NCBI GenBank assembly: GCA_019649035.1
Contig: BMAT01010078.1
Coordinates: 13,591-34,669, forward strand
Direction of reading: 5' to 3'
Length of the DNA: 21,079 nt
Origin: Elysia marginata
Lineage: Eukaryota; Mollusca; Gastropoda; Plakobranchidae
Shown here one piece after another: positions 1 to 11,033 of the stretch. The notes beneath the pieces were generated by a model. It was not told the origin of the DNA. It did not search any database and saw nothing but the letters and a program-made list of their open reading frames with translations. Numbering within the stretch: the first letter of the stretch is position 1; each line of letters opens with the position of its first letter. A program made the translations under genes and the position numbers.

Positions 1-1045
1 AGAAAGGGGGGTAGAGAAATACAGAGAGGGAAAAAGAAAGAAAGAGAGAGAATAATGGCTAGTATAATGAGTAGACAAAGTTCAATAAAATGATCGAAAG
101 AAACAAAATCGCTTGCCATACACCAAGGACATTCATTACTCCCCGTGGACTTCGGGAAACCCCGATAAATGCCATTAGTTGCAATAATCCAAGCCAATGT
201 AACCTAATGGACCTTGACTAATTGCTGAACAGTGGAAGTGGTAGCACCGTGTTTCCTGAGAATAATACACGGCTCACAGTGGAACTGGAAGAATGAGCCC
301 GACTAGCAGAATCAAAATTTTCAATCTTAATTTGTTCAAAAGCAGAAAAGGAGTTTCTTGCTCCACAAAGCATTAGAGAACAATTTGTTAGTCTAAAAAT
401 TTGACATTAGACATTCCTTGAAAAGTTGAACTGGTTAGGAGAAAAACATAATGGAAAGATTAAATACAAATGAGAAAAACTCAGTATTAAACAAAATATG
501 AGAAATTTGGCGCAATCAACATTACCAAAAAAAAACAAAAAAATAAAAACCCAAAACAATTTTGACGTTCAGTCCAAGTAGAAGGTGAAGCTCTCTGCTG
601 ATTCTTGATTACCCAAACACTTAGTGAACTTCAGTCAACTCCTTTTTATTACAATCCCTTTTTACACCAATATTTTGCATGATACAATCAGAAATATGTC
701 AATAATAAGCCAATAATTTTTCCTGTTTTATCTATAAAATAACATCTCTTTACAAGCCCAGGGATTTAGATAGTCCTGCTCAACACAAACAAATTCATTG
801 ACGCGAACACGATTTTTGTTTTAAACTTTATAAATGATAACTTTGAAACACAAAAGCTTCTAAAGTTATTTTTCAACCATTATTGAGGCTGCGCACAATA
901 TTGCAAAAATAGTGCGTTTAGCTATCAAAATGGCCGACGCTCCCAGAATTCAGACTAAAGCTCTTTTGTTTAAATCGATCAGTGATGTTCTTCGTGAATT
1001 AGAGTCATATTAATCCGTTGGTAAAAAATTTTACAATAGCTTTTT
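1..1045. other. Gene-free flank
   Basis: It starts with a GA-rich stretch (1-52) and is otherwise AT-rich unique sequence. Small A-runs occur near 525-550. Nothing else is supported. Confidence 0.7.
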
Positions 1046-1189
1046 CCGTCTCTGCCTGGGACAAACCAAGTGCAGTATCTGCAGTGTAAACTATATGAGT
1101 GATACTGCACTTTGTTTGTCCTCGGCTTTGGTTTTTGGTTGTTTGAATTTTAACGTATCTTTTCAACTTCAAAGTTATATCAGAGACGG
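1046..1189. repeat. Nested inverted repeat with a 21-bp inner hairpin
   Basis: The inner arms 1059-1079 and 1101-1121 are reverse complements at 20 of 21 positions around a 21-nt loop, and 1054-1058 with 1122-1126 extend the stem imperfectly. An outer pair, CCGTCTCTG (1046-1054) and CAGAGACGG (1181-1189), is exact. This could be a foldback element or a miRNA-like precursor; nothing here shows expression. Confidence 0.6.
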
Positions 1190-1254
1190 CGTTTGGGACA
1201 ATTGAAAGCGTGCTGCCACACTGTGATGTAAGGAGCGGTTGCATAAACCACACA

Positions 1255-1433
1255 CAGTCACATTATCCTGACACCGGGCCGACCAGACTTAGCACTTAAT
1301 CCATATTGCCAGACACCAGGCGGATCAGCTACTAATGCCAATTTTAAAGTCCTTGGTTTGACTCGGCCGGGGATCGAACCCGTACCTCCCGATCTCTGAG
1401 CGAGTGTCTTTACCGCTAGGCCACAGAGCCGGT
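1255..1433 (-). mobile_element. tRNA-derived SINE-like element
   Basis: On the minus strand an RNA polymerase III A box, TGGCCTAGCGG (1423-1413), is followed after 32 nt by a B box, GGTTCGATCCC (1380-1370). This is the spacing of a tRNA-like head. The body that follows includes CTGGTGTCTGGCAATATGG and CCGGTGTCAGGATAATG, which a tRNA lacks. Acceptor-stem pairing is partial (GGCTC with GAGTC). I read it as a SINE. Its 3' end and target-site duplications are undetermined, and the matching open frame here is not a gene. Confidence 0.72.
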
Positions 1434-2374
1434 TTGTTCTCGGCGAGTCTGTCACGTGAATAAGGTCGCATTAACCCATTGTACAGAAGATACTCAGATC
1501 TCTGGGACCATCAGCCTTTTTAGTTTTTGATAACGAAACGAAATGTTGGGGTACTGCGCACAACTCAAGGGGTTTCCGACACAGCCTCAATACTACACGC
1601 ACAGTTGAAATCATTGGATTAAAATTAACATCTTTCAGTGCTAGTGATGCATTCCCAAAGTCTCTCAACCTGAACAGAGGCCCCAATAAAAAAAATATAT
1701 ATTTCTTTTTGTTATTGAACTGTGCCAACTGTTAAGTGCATAGATTTTTTTCCTCAATATATAAATGAGCTCTCTCTTAACACAGACTCCTGATCAAGCG
1801 GGTTTGAGCAGTTCATTAAAAAACCATGTTAACAGAACTCTACCATGATGAACTTCTAGGGTCTTAGTTTGTATCTTTGCAATAGGATAATAATGGCGGA
1901 GGCTTGTGAAACCAGATAATAAATAAAAAAAATTAGGCTTTGGCTCTAAGTCAAAGCCCTATTTTCTTTTTCATACTACTAGAAGAAAATCAAAAGGTAA
2001 ACTAAACTTTTGCTTTAGATCAGGACATCTTTGCGCATTTGGAACTAACAAGATTTTAATGTGAATTTATATACAAAGAGAGCTTCGAAGGGTTATAGTT
2101 TTAAATCTGTGGGCGATTGTGAGAAGGCCCTAAAGTAATTAAGTAAATAGATTTCTAGTTTTATCTTGAGTGGTAGCCGAGAGGAAATTTTCGTGCATTG
2201 ACCTCCTGTCACTGAATATTTCTGATCTAAATCTACATCACAATTTGGGAAACACTGTCTCTTCCGCGTTCCTTTTTTTTCAGATTGCACACTTCTATGT
2301 GTATCCCGATAGGTAAAAAAAATATACGCAGCTTTACAAAAACGCTTTAGATTTAGGTCACCAACATCGAGGAC

Positions 2375-2449
2375 AAAATTCTGACGTTATGACACACACT
2401 TCGCTATTTTGTGAAGCTACTTTTTTTTTTAAAGTAGTGTCAGAATTTT
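2375..2449. repeat. Nested hairpin
   Basis: AAAATTCTGAC at 2375-2385 pairs exactly with GTCAGAATTTT at 2439-2449. Inside lies a second palindrome, CTACTTT...AAAGTAG, around a T-run (about 2417-2437). It is a possible remnant of a small inverted-repeat element. Confidence 0.45.
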
Positions 2450-3218
2450 CAGTTCTATTTTTAGAAAAATGACCGCAGGCGTTAGTATCTCACGCTATCA
2501 TAATGTGAAGGCCTTTATCAATTTCTCTACCGCTTTGTTTGGTTCAACCATAAAAAATTTAATTTCCAAAATATTCGCTTTCATTATAATTTAATTTATC
2601 AAAGTAATAAAAAGTTGTCAAAATACCTTATAATGGTTTTTGTAAAGAAACAAAAAAGAAATGTTTGGGTATTTAAGTTTGTAGATGACCAAATCAGCAG
2701 TAAAACGGAAAAAAGACGGTTTCACTTTAAGTAACGCCATCAAAACAGTGTGAATTGTTTATCACCTTATAACCTGAACAATAGTGAAATCTTAACCCTA
2801 AAAAAATAAAATTCAGCTATAAAAATTTGCAGCTACTTTATGTCGTTTGGGTGAGTAAATGTACGGCAGTTGGACGGATGAGGCGTTTTGTGTGTTGTGC
2901 AAAGTTTTAATTACTACATGTATTTGCATTTTAAAGTGTCTTCACCTTGCCTAAGCATGCTAAATGATATAATCCTGAGAACTGATGCTCGTAACCCAGA
3001 AAGCATTATTGTTAGGTTGCGATGGTAAAAAACAATATTAAAAAATTGTGTTATCAGATAGGGTTGGTTAATATTTTTCTTGATGACTTTTTACGGTACC
3101 TTTTTTCGGTTAATTTGTAACGTTTTAAATAGAAAAAAATTTGCACTTTTTGAATACATAGGCAAACGCTTTATCGAAAGAAGGGGAGAAACAGAAACAA
3201 AACAATAACAACATCAAT

Positions 3219-3246
3219 CAAACAAACAAACAAACAAACAAACAAA
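3219..3246. repeat. CAAA tetranucleotide repeat
   Basis: About seven CAAA units, preceded by A/C-rich DNA from 3190 and followed by two nearby copies of ACAGCATT. Confidence 0.9.
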
Positions 3247-4444
3247 AAACAGCATTAAACAGCATTCTCCTTTACACCGCTATGTTATATAATTTTATGT
3301 AGATTGCTGTAGTTAAAGCATGTCAATAGAATCTTCCGAAATCACTATGGATGTTTATGGAACCTCTACTTTATCTAAGTCATGAAAGGCCTATAAGTAG
3401 ATACATCATTAATTTTTACTTCGATAACACAATCAACGAGAACTGCTTTTATTTGGTAACTTTTAAAAAGAACTGTTTGGTAAATCAGTTATACAATTAA
3501 AAATCACAACTAACTACGTGTCGTTTTGGAAATTCATTTTATTTGTAGTTATGTCTTTATCAAGTCAATACATGTGTCAGTATTTTGCAGCATTTTATAC
3601 CATTGAGTTTCAAGATCACCTGAACCATACTCTCACTCTTTAACAACATAACACAGTTCACCCTCACAATACTACCTGTAACCCATCATTCTTGTTAGAT
3701 AAATATATTAATACAAGCATATTTTTTTACAGTAGGCCCATAAGGCAGGCATTTCATGATCATAGAGCCTTAAGTTAGTGCCATAAACTTTTGCTGACCG
3801 ATATGAAATTTTCTATAAATAGCTATAATACAGATGGGATTCATAATTATTTACATTCAATGAGAAACGCCTTAGAGTTGTGTGTAATTAATTGGCCGTT
3901 TTAGTCAAAGTTGACATGGACTGATTTTATATATGAGATAATTATCGTATATAAAAAAACCTCTGCCGGATATCATCTACAATCAAAGATTTATCAATAA
4001 TCATGTTTCCGACAGCCTTAAACTTTATTTACCGACATCAAAACCAATATCACCAGGACAGGGAAAATTTAAGCAGAGTTTTGATCACCCCGAATGGTTG
4101 TTTATAAAAGTGTGTGTCAAGATGAAATAGCCAATCATCTGGAAGGATGTATCGGGTCTTTCAATACTCAAAGGGCTTTGAAAAGTACAAGGGAAAATAG
4201 ACGTTTGAAACTCAACTAACTGTGGCGTATTTCAGCGAATTTTCAGACAGGTTAAATGAATGTAGACATTCCACTGGCAACAGGTAGACCTTTCAATATG
4301 ATTTTTTCAAGCTCCCGTAGACCTAGTTCCAACATGATTTTGTAGAATACTGGGAAAATAGATTTCAGCGCAATTGAAAAAAACAAAAAGATTGGAAAGT
4401 ATTTTGCATATTATGATAAAACATTGTAGGCTAAAATAAAAAGA

Positions 4445-4563
4445 AATAAGACATCGAAATCTTTCTCATACATAATTTTCTTCACAAGGTATGCACATTT
4501 GCACAATAAGACATCGAAATCTTTCTCATACATAATTTTCTTCACAAGGTATGCACATTTGCA
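4445..4563. repeat. 60-bp direct tandem duplication
   Basis: Positions 4445-4503 and 4505-4563 are identical over 59 bases at an exact 60-bp offset. The 60th base differs (C at 4504, G at 4564). This is either a very recent duplication or an assembly or data-handling artefact. Confidence 0.95.
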
Positions 4564-4889
4564 GAGTTGCAAAACAGCGTCCTCTACTACGGATCAAAAT
4601 TAAAATGTCACTCAGATTATAAGAAACGAGTCTCCAAAAAAGAAAGAGGCAAGGGCACACCAAGCAGCTAAATAGCATTACAGCCCATAGTAATAGGATA
4701 TAACTCATACCGAACAGTATATTTTCTATAAAAACTGTTGAAGTTGTAGAAAAGGAATAACAAAAAAATATAGTAATAATTGTGAAAGTGAAACTAGGGC
4801 TGCACGAAGAGTCGGTTCGTATTTTAAGAGTTTGTAATTCTTAACTACCTAGTAAGAATCACAGATATTTGCTCTTTGCAACCAAAAAC

Positions 4890-4960
<71 letters not shown>
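4890..4960. repeat. ATA/TAA trinucleotide microsatellite
   Basis: About 23 perfect TAA units in the gene-free flank. No function is suggested. Confidence 0.97.
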
Positions 4961-4961
<1 letters not shown>

Positions 4962-5071
4962 GTCTAGAGAAAGATGAGATGCTGTCACACCATAACGCTC
5001 TTAGCATATCATAATTATTTAAGCAGAATTGATGCCAGACGCTTAGTTTCCATAGTTGGTCGAGTTTGTGT

Positions 5072-5290
5072 GGCGTCGCGGTCTTGTGGTAGACAATCAG
5101 CTCTAGGACCGGGAGGCGTGGGGTTCGAGTCCCGCTTTGACATGTCGGCCTTTAGTCCGAAATATAATAGACTTTTTAAAAAAAAATTATTGCCTCCCTT
5201 TCCTAAGGCGTTAAGCGAAAATCTTGTCAGTGTGCTTGACTGATGTGTTTGAACTGCCTCTGGTTCTGTGAGTTCAGAAAAAAAAATTAA
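5072..5290 (+). mobile_element. tRNA-derived SINE-like element
   Basis: The head is tRNA-like: GCGGTCTTGTGGTAGAC as a weak A box (about 5078-5093) and a perfect B box, GGTTCGAGTCC, at 5122-5132. About 145 bp of non-tRNA sequence follow, ending near an A-run at 5279-5286. The 3' boundary is a guess from that A-run. A decayed tRNA pseudogene is the alternative. Confidence 0.6.
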
Positions 5291-5564
5291 ATTCTTAGGT
5301 TTTTTTTAAAAATTAGGCGCTATTAGCAAAAAGACGCTTTTATTTTCACTTTACTTTGTTAATTTTTTTTACGAAGTACTCATAGTGGTTTTCAAAGGCT
5401 TAATGGGTGTCCATTTCCAAACAATAACTTGCTATAGGACCATCGTTTTGCTCAAAGTGGGGAGATGGTTTAGCCAAATGACAAGTTACTTCAGTGTTGT
5501 ACTGATAGCTCGGTGAGCCGATAGGTATAGCTTTATGAGCCTTTTCCAAGTATTGAATTTCGAT

Positions 5565-5640
5565 CTGCTAACGCAGGACTCAAAACAGGACCTCTTGATG
5601 TGGTAGTCGACCCTCTAACCGCTGACTAGACCACGACATC
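5565..5640 (-). mobile_element. Degenerate tRNA-like sequence
   Basis: The minus strand reads TGGTCTAGTCAGCGGTTAG (A-box-like, about 5633-5615), then a B-box-like GTTTTGAGTCC (5586-5576) with two departures from consensus. It is probably the head of an old SINE or a tRNA pseudogene, in opposite orientation to the element at 5072. Confidence 0.5.
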
Positions 5641-8039
5641 ATTACAAGCCAATACTGTCACAACAACTGAAATATTACCAATAGTTGTAATACTTATTTG
5701 AACATCAGTTACATAAAAATGAGTGCAACTATTGCCTTTTTCTTTCCTTTTTTTTTTTGAATGCTAGGTTTGCTTTCTACTGCTTCGTATAGAAGATATG
5801 TTGTGAAATTAATGAATGAGAGAGCTCGTCATTATAGCATCATTATGAATTATTCAATTGTCTTAATACATGATAATTATGTACAAATCATCATTCGTTA
5901 GTAAAAAATTTTATAACATTAGCTTTAGAATAATAAAATATGTTATCAAGCAGCATTATAACCAATATCTAGGCCATCATGAACAAAAGAAAAATTAGTT
6001 TCGAAAATTCAAGTGGAGTTACTTGGCTCAATACAGAGATGTCCCATTTGTTTCCCAGTTTCTCCAATCGCCTTGCCTTTTGGCTCAAGCACATGCCGGA
6101 ACGTACACTAAAATACCCAATACTCTCACAGAAAACACATATCATCCCTCATTCATCCTAACACACCTAACTTACATTGAATTATGGATACGATATCTTT
6201 CGGGCCCTGAGATGAGGTAAAATCTGAGCGACCGATTAAGAGTAAGCTCAAATGTTCCGTTGACAAGCCATATTAATTAATTTGGACACAACGTTTCGAC
6301 CGAAAATACTGCAATTATCCCCCTTTATATATTGAACACAAAAAATACATGCCTGACAAAATATATTTCTAAAACTCAAAGTGTGATCAATTTTTTTTCA
6401 TGCTTAATATAAATTATATTGAATATTTCTGCAAAAAAATACATAATTTGAGCCTCACGATGCGTATTGGGGGAATAAAAAACATTAGGAAACCACTGTT
6501 ATCATTAACAATATATCAACAAACGGATCACCGCGTCCTTTGCAAGAGTAAAAGAGACTTGGCAGGAGATATGGAAACAAGTAAGATTACCACCAATCAC
6601 ATAGAATTTATGAAGTCTGTATAAATATGAAAAATCGTTGTGTCGTGTTTCCTCCNNNTCGTAAGCTAGAGACGGAAGGAGAACTCTTGTAACAGTATTG
6701 CTGAGCGATTGGTGCGCTTATACACAGTAGGACTCTGAATAATAGATAGATGCCGACAGTTCAGCAGTCACTATTGTAGCGTATAAATTATTTTCTGTAC
6801 TGGACTGCAGCACAGAGGGACGGAGTATATAGTAGACGTTTCAAAAGCCGGTCATAGTCATAGTAGTATTTGCTGGAGAGAGAGAACGTTCATCCTACAA
6901 CATTCTGTACCAGTTAAAAAAATACAAAATCAAAATTTAATGTCAGTCTTCTCAGTACTGATAGCACGACATACAAAACGTTCATTAAGTAAAAGATCCT
7001 CGTTCACTGAGAAGATGACAAGGATGAAACAAGAATCGAACAAATTTAAGCACTTTTGTTTTCACGTCTCCTATACCCATTCAAACTCACACACAAAATA
7101 CAGCTTTATTATGCTTTTATATTTTAAAAAAATTGGGTCAATGTTTGTTTTTAGCTTCGATGATTTATAGCTATGCCCAGGGTACTACCCTGAAGCAAAA
7201 AAACACTGTAGCAGAAAAACGTAAACTTCATTTAGTTAACAGTGACTAAAAATAATGTTTCGTGACCAACTAGATGCTTGGCAATTTTAATAACTTCAAT
7301 TTAATGATAATAAGACCAAGAATTCATTGCCATAATGTTTAGGAAAAAGACAAAAACGTATTTGCACGTACTACAGCGGGGCTGGAATGCAAGAAAATAG
7401 ATAGACTTTCTAAAAAAATTTTGCTTCTAGTTTTGAGAACTAACAATAAACTTTTTCAGTGAATTGTGTCAACTTCGAACTCGTCTCCAGAAGATGGCGC
7501 TTTATTATTGCAGGTAGGTGATTTCTATCAGTGATCTCTAGGCTTTTAATAATAAAATAATGGTGTAAATCATAGCCACGGCACATGTATCGAAATACCA
7601 AAACCTTATAATGACGAAAAATCATCCATCGCCCTCACCTGCCAAGACGCTCAATGCAGAAATCAGATTTTGAATTGACTACTACTGTATACTGTGTCAG
7701 GTAAGCTATTATTTTCTAGGATATTTTCCCCAAAAGACGATGCAATAAAGCAGCCCATTTTTGTGGGATGTTTAAGTAACTCTATTAAAAAAACCCAAAG
7801 CAGCTGTGCAGAGTAAAAACTCGCTTAACTTTTGACAAGAAGAGTCTTGTTCTTCAGCACAGGGAGAATTCATCGCCTCACTTCGCCAGGTTACCGGTTG
7901 GTTGGGTAGACTAAGATACACTTACTAATCGCGTCCTGACACTCTGACTCTCACTTGCTTTGTCAGAGAAAAGAAACTTCTATATGACGAAGTTCCTACT
8001 GAAGAAGCGCTAAATCGGTTCTTAAAGCTTTACACAATA
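5641..8039. other. Gene-free AT-rich DNA with a 3-base gap
   Basis: NNN at 6656-6658 marks an unresolved spot in the assembly. Short frames near 5979-6220, 6400-6624 and 6940-7170 show no recognisable motif. No RNA gene was seen. Part of the right end could belong to the neuroligin 3'UTR. Confidence 0.65.
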
Positions 8040-8045
8040 TTTATT
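8040..8045 (-). promoter_or_regulatory. Candidate polyadenylation signal for neuroligin
   Basis: The plus strand reads TTTATT, so the transcript would carry AATAAA about 540 nt after the stop codon. It is the first canonical hexamer I found downstream of the TAA. The hexamer is common in AT-rich DNA and no GU-rich element is obvious after it, so the 3'UTR end is uncertain. Confidence 0.25.
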
Positions 8046-8473
8046 AGCGAGATTAACTTTTCTCCGGTCTCCAGTTGGCAGAAGTGCGTAGATATTCGTT
8101 GTAATACAACAAACAATCCGAATAACAAAAGTAGGTTTTAACTAAAGCCCCCCCCCCCTACAAAACTAATTGTTGAATTAATGGCAGTTTTAGTTCTACT
8201 TTCCAGACAACCCTCGTATATTATAGTCTATAGTATTTTCAGAAAAAAAAGTATGTTGCTACGTTGTCAAATGAATGAAACACAGTTATGCTATTTCGGC
8301 AGTACACTGTTTGACGTAATAATTATTCAAGTTGAACGTTATCCAAATTGTCCCATTTACAAATAACAACGTAGTCCCCCCAATAAACATAATGATGCAC
8401 TGTCCACTTAGGTCAAAATACTCATAACACGCGCAGCAAATATTTTCAGCCGCTTCTACCGAGACACACATAC

Positions 8474-8481
8474 ATTCTCTA

Positions 8482-8533
<52 letters not shown>

Positions 8534-8547
8534 CCCTCTCTCTCTCT
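8474..8547. repeat. CT/GA microsatellite in the presumed 3'UTR
   Basis: A nearly pure CT run on the plus strand, broken by CCCCCC at 8531-8536. It lies 36-109 nt past the neuroligin stop codon, so the mature mRNA would probably carry a GA tract of about 70 nt soon after the stop. Confidence 0.95.
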
Positions 8548-8582
8548 AGGACAGCAAAGAATGAATAAACAGCTATGTTTCG

Positions 8583-10264
8583 TTACACGATGGTAACTGC
8601 ATTATTTTGGCCGGACTTATTAATCTTCTTGTAGACAGGATCAGAACCGGCCCCGCCCCCAGCACCGCTACTGCTGCTACCGATAGCGGCCGGCGTGCTT
8701 GTATTGCTGCATGCCTCACTGGGGACCCCTGGAGAACTTCTGTCACTGAGGCTGGAGCTAAGACCAGGTCTACCCTGACCAGCCAAGCCACTGCCAGCAC
8801 CGACACCAAACGTCGTCATGGGGAGCGGCCCCGTTCTGGCCCCGCCATGCCCATTGCCACTCCCGGTCAAGTGTGAACCTGCCATAGAAGGAACAACGCG
8901 CGAGTGGATATCAGCGGGTTTATGATTCACAATCACTTCTGATATAGTAGCAGGGTGTATTTGGCTGTTGACATAAGTTCCCGTGCCACTTAGACCGGCT
9001 GCATCTGAAATCCTACTCCCTCCCCCGAGGTTCCCACTCTCACCAACACCCGTGTAAGGGGGCGGTGACACGCTAGACTGAGGTCTATGGACTGGCGATG
9101 AAGCATGGGTGGGCACCGTGCTATAGGCCCCAGATGTTACAGGCACAAAACTTCTTCCTCCTCCTACTTCTGAAACGCCTCCTCCTCCTCCTCCTCCACT
9201 GCCTACAGCACTGCTACTGCTGCTATCTATAGATGAGAGACGGGGCGGGGTCCCTCTAGTCATGTAAGGCATACTCCGCCTACTTGGTCCTCCTGACCCG
9301 GCCCCGATTTCTTTGATATCGTCACCGAAAGGCTGTGGACTTGGATTATGCACGTGCGTGTTGCCGTGCTGATGGTAACCACCGTTGGACCTGTGAGGCG
9401 ACGGCCCGCGGTGATGATGTCCTCCACCCGAGGAGGACCCGCCGGCCGAGATGAGGCTCATACACTCCGGACCTGCCCCGGCCGACGCCAGTGAGGCGGT
9501 CGTCCTGCGCGCGGCTGTAGAGGGAGACCCGTTCGCTGATACAGTACCAGCGCCTGCCAGCATCTTGTGCGAGTTGTGATGATTAGCAGGGACGAGCTCT
9601 GCTGCAGCTCCATGTTCCTCGTCCTCGTCATAATCCAACTCAGGAGGAGGGAGCACCGGTTTTTCCAAACGCCGCATTTTCCGGATTCGTTCCCTTTGGT
9701 AGCAAAGCCCTGCAAAGATCAGCAGGTTGATGAGAAGCAAAGAGCCTCCGATGGCGACCACCATGCTGAGAGGAACACCAGACGTTGATGCCTTTCCAGT
9801 CTCGGCAGCTTTACCGTCAGAGTCGGCAGGGTCTTTAGTGATGCCACTAGCGCCCGCGCCATCAACCTCTGGGGTTACCACAGGGTTGTTGGAGTCTCCG
9901 CTGAACTTAGGATGTTGTGGGTTGTCTACACTCGGCTCGCCCCTTCTCCCGGCTCCCGGCCTATGGCCTACAGGAGACCCGTCTTGGCTGGTGATACCTC
10001 CATGATGACCTTTGCCCTGTGTTGTGGAACGGTCAGATGGTGTAGGGCTGACTGGGGGCATGGGCGGTGGTGACGGGAAGATTGTGTTGTCCAGATTGGA
10101 ACTCAGCAGCTTCTGATAGTCATCAAATGTGGATGAATTGTCCGAGTTGTCTAGCTGGTGGGAGCCCTTCTCTGACCCATCATCTTTGTCGATTTTTGGG
10201 ATCAAATTTAGCCACAGCGCCAGCTTTTCTGCCCTGTAATGATGTTGCACGGAAGGTCGTGGGC
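8583..10264 (-). CDS. NLGN: Neuroligin, terminal exon: stalk, transmembrane helix, long cytoplasmic tail
   Basis: This 1682-bp last exon encodes residues 372-931 and ends in TAA at 8585-8583. The acceptor is tactcaaacag|GC. It starts SPRPSVQHHYRAEKLALWL and NLIPKI, the last conserved strand and helix of the neuroligin ectodomain. A Ser/Thr/Pro/Gly-rich stalk of about 150 residues follows, then one transmembrane segment (MVVAIGGSLLLINLLIFAGL, roughly 537-560, DNA 9699-9770). The stop-transfer stretch RERIRKMRR follows it and sets the tail as cytoplasmic. The tail is about 371 residues, against roughly 100-130 in vertebrate neuroligins. It has a DYDEDEE acidic patch, Gly and Ser runs, His-rich HGNTHVH, and a PPPY motif (DNA 9054-9065), a possible WW-domain site. 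The end, AVTIV, fits a class I PDZ ligand (T-x-V) for PSD-95-type scaffolds. I see no clear gephyrin-binding motif. GC content is much higher than in the flanks. Confidence 0.95.
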
Positions 10265-10917
10265 CTGTTTGAGTAAGAGAAGCGTTTTAAAAAAGAACAA
10301 GAAAACATAGTAAATGAACAACAGCTTTAAGTATTTTGAACTATCATAATACGTTGAACACTTGAAGAAGTGCTAACAAAAACACATGTATCTGGAACCT
10401 TTCTTGAGTAAATTCTTAATATTTTTAGAATCACTCCGAATATTCATAACTATTATCAAACATCTGGTAGACTTCCTTACCCAATATGGTTTATTTTGAT
10501 CGCCAAAGACAATCTACACGATTTACCGTGTCTTTTTTTTTAAGCTTGATAAACAAAAAAGTATATGAAACGAAGGGCAAGTTTTAGTTATAACATGTCC
10601 TCTATTTGATAAGGGCTGCTTTAAGGATAAGAAAACTCTTAAGTGCTCTAATTTATTAATTTTGAAAGCTGTTTAGATTAAAAAAAACTGAGCAGTGCCC
10701 TCTATAAGAGAAACTGCCGCACGTGGACTCTGGGATATCTCAATGTACTTCTATCCCCCCCTCCTCCCTTGTCTCCCCCCCAACACACACACAAACACTC
10801 TCTTTCTCTCTATCTTTCTGTCAAACTTTTTCAGATTTGTATACGCTAGTTGGAAAACATTGAAGCATTAAATTTATAAAAAAAAATTGATGCAAAACAT
10901 TACAAATTATTACATAC
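10265..10917 (-). other. Neuroligin intron before the terminal exon
   Basis: A 653-bp phase-1 intron with gtatgt at its 5' end and caaacag at its 3' end. It includes a C/CA/CT-rich stretch at about 10751-10818 on the plus strand. Otherwise it is AT-rich and unremarkable. Confidence 0.85.
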
Positions 10918-11033
10918 TGATCGACATGTACTCTTTGGTCTCAGCTTCATACTTTGGCCACTTCAAGTTCACAGATCTTCGGTGTCGTTCATTTCTCTGA
11001 AACGAGGTTCGGTTACGCGGTTCATTCGGATTT
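10918..11033 (-). CDS. NLGN: Neuroligin, fourth visible exon (end of esterase-like domain)
   Basis: This 116-bp exon (phase 2 in, phase 1 out) encodes residues 333-371. The acceptor is ctttcag|A and the donor is ATCA|gtatgt. The peptide begins GNPNEPRNRTSFQRNERHRR, continues to VNLKWPKYEAETKEYMSI, and carries an N340-R-T sequon. The pattern GNPN... W..Y......YM.I is the usual lead-in to the conserved HYRA block, which opens the next exon. The basic stretch QRNERHRR looks like a lineage-specific loop. The exon is too short to appear as an independent reading frame and is supported by splice sites, phases and family position. Confidence 0.88.

Larger units (their letters stand above)
1434..4444. 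other. Gene-free AT-rich DNA
   Basis: No coding block, RNA gene or element was recognised apart from the hairpin near 2375-2449 and the CAAA repeat. Short ATG frames here have no family resemblance. Confidence 0.7.

Noticed and set aside
1258..1455. 65-residue minus-strand frame
   Set aside because: It runs through the tRNA-like head and body of a SINE-like element; its coding appearance is incidental.
5979..6220. Two overlapping plus-strand frames of 60-65 residues
   Set aside because: No recognisable motif. They overlap in different frames in AT-rich DNA, and one starts at TTG.
8607..10005. Plus-strand open frames opposite the neuroligin terminal exon
   Set aside because: They are shadows of a GC-rich coding exon. 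The minus frame has clear family motifs and ends in a PDZ ligand, while the plus frames have none.
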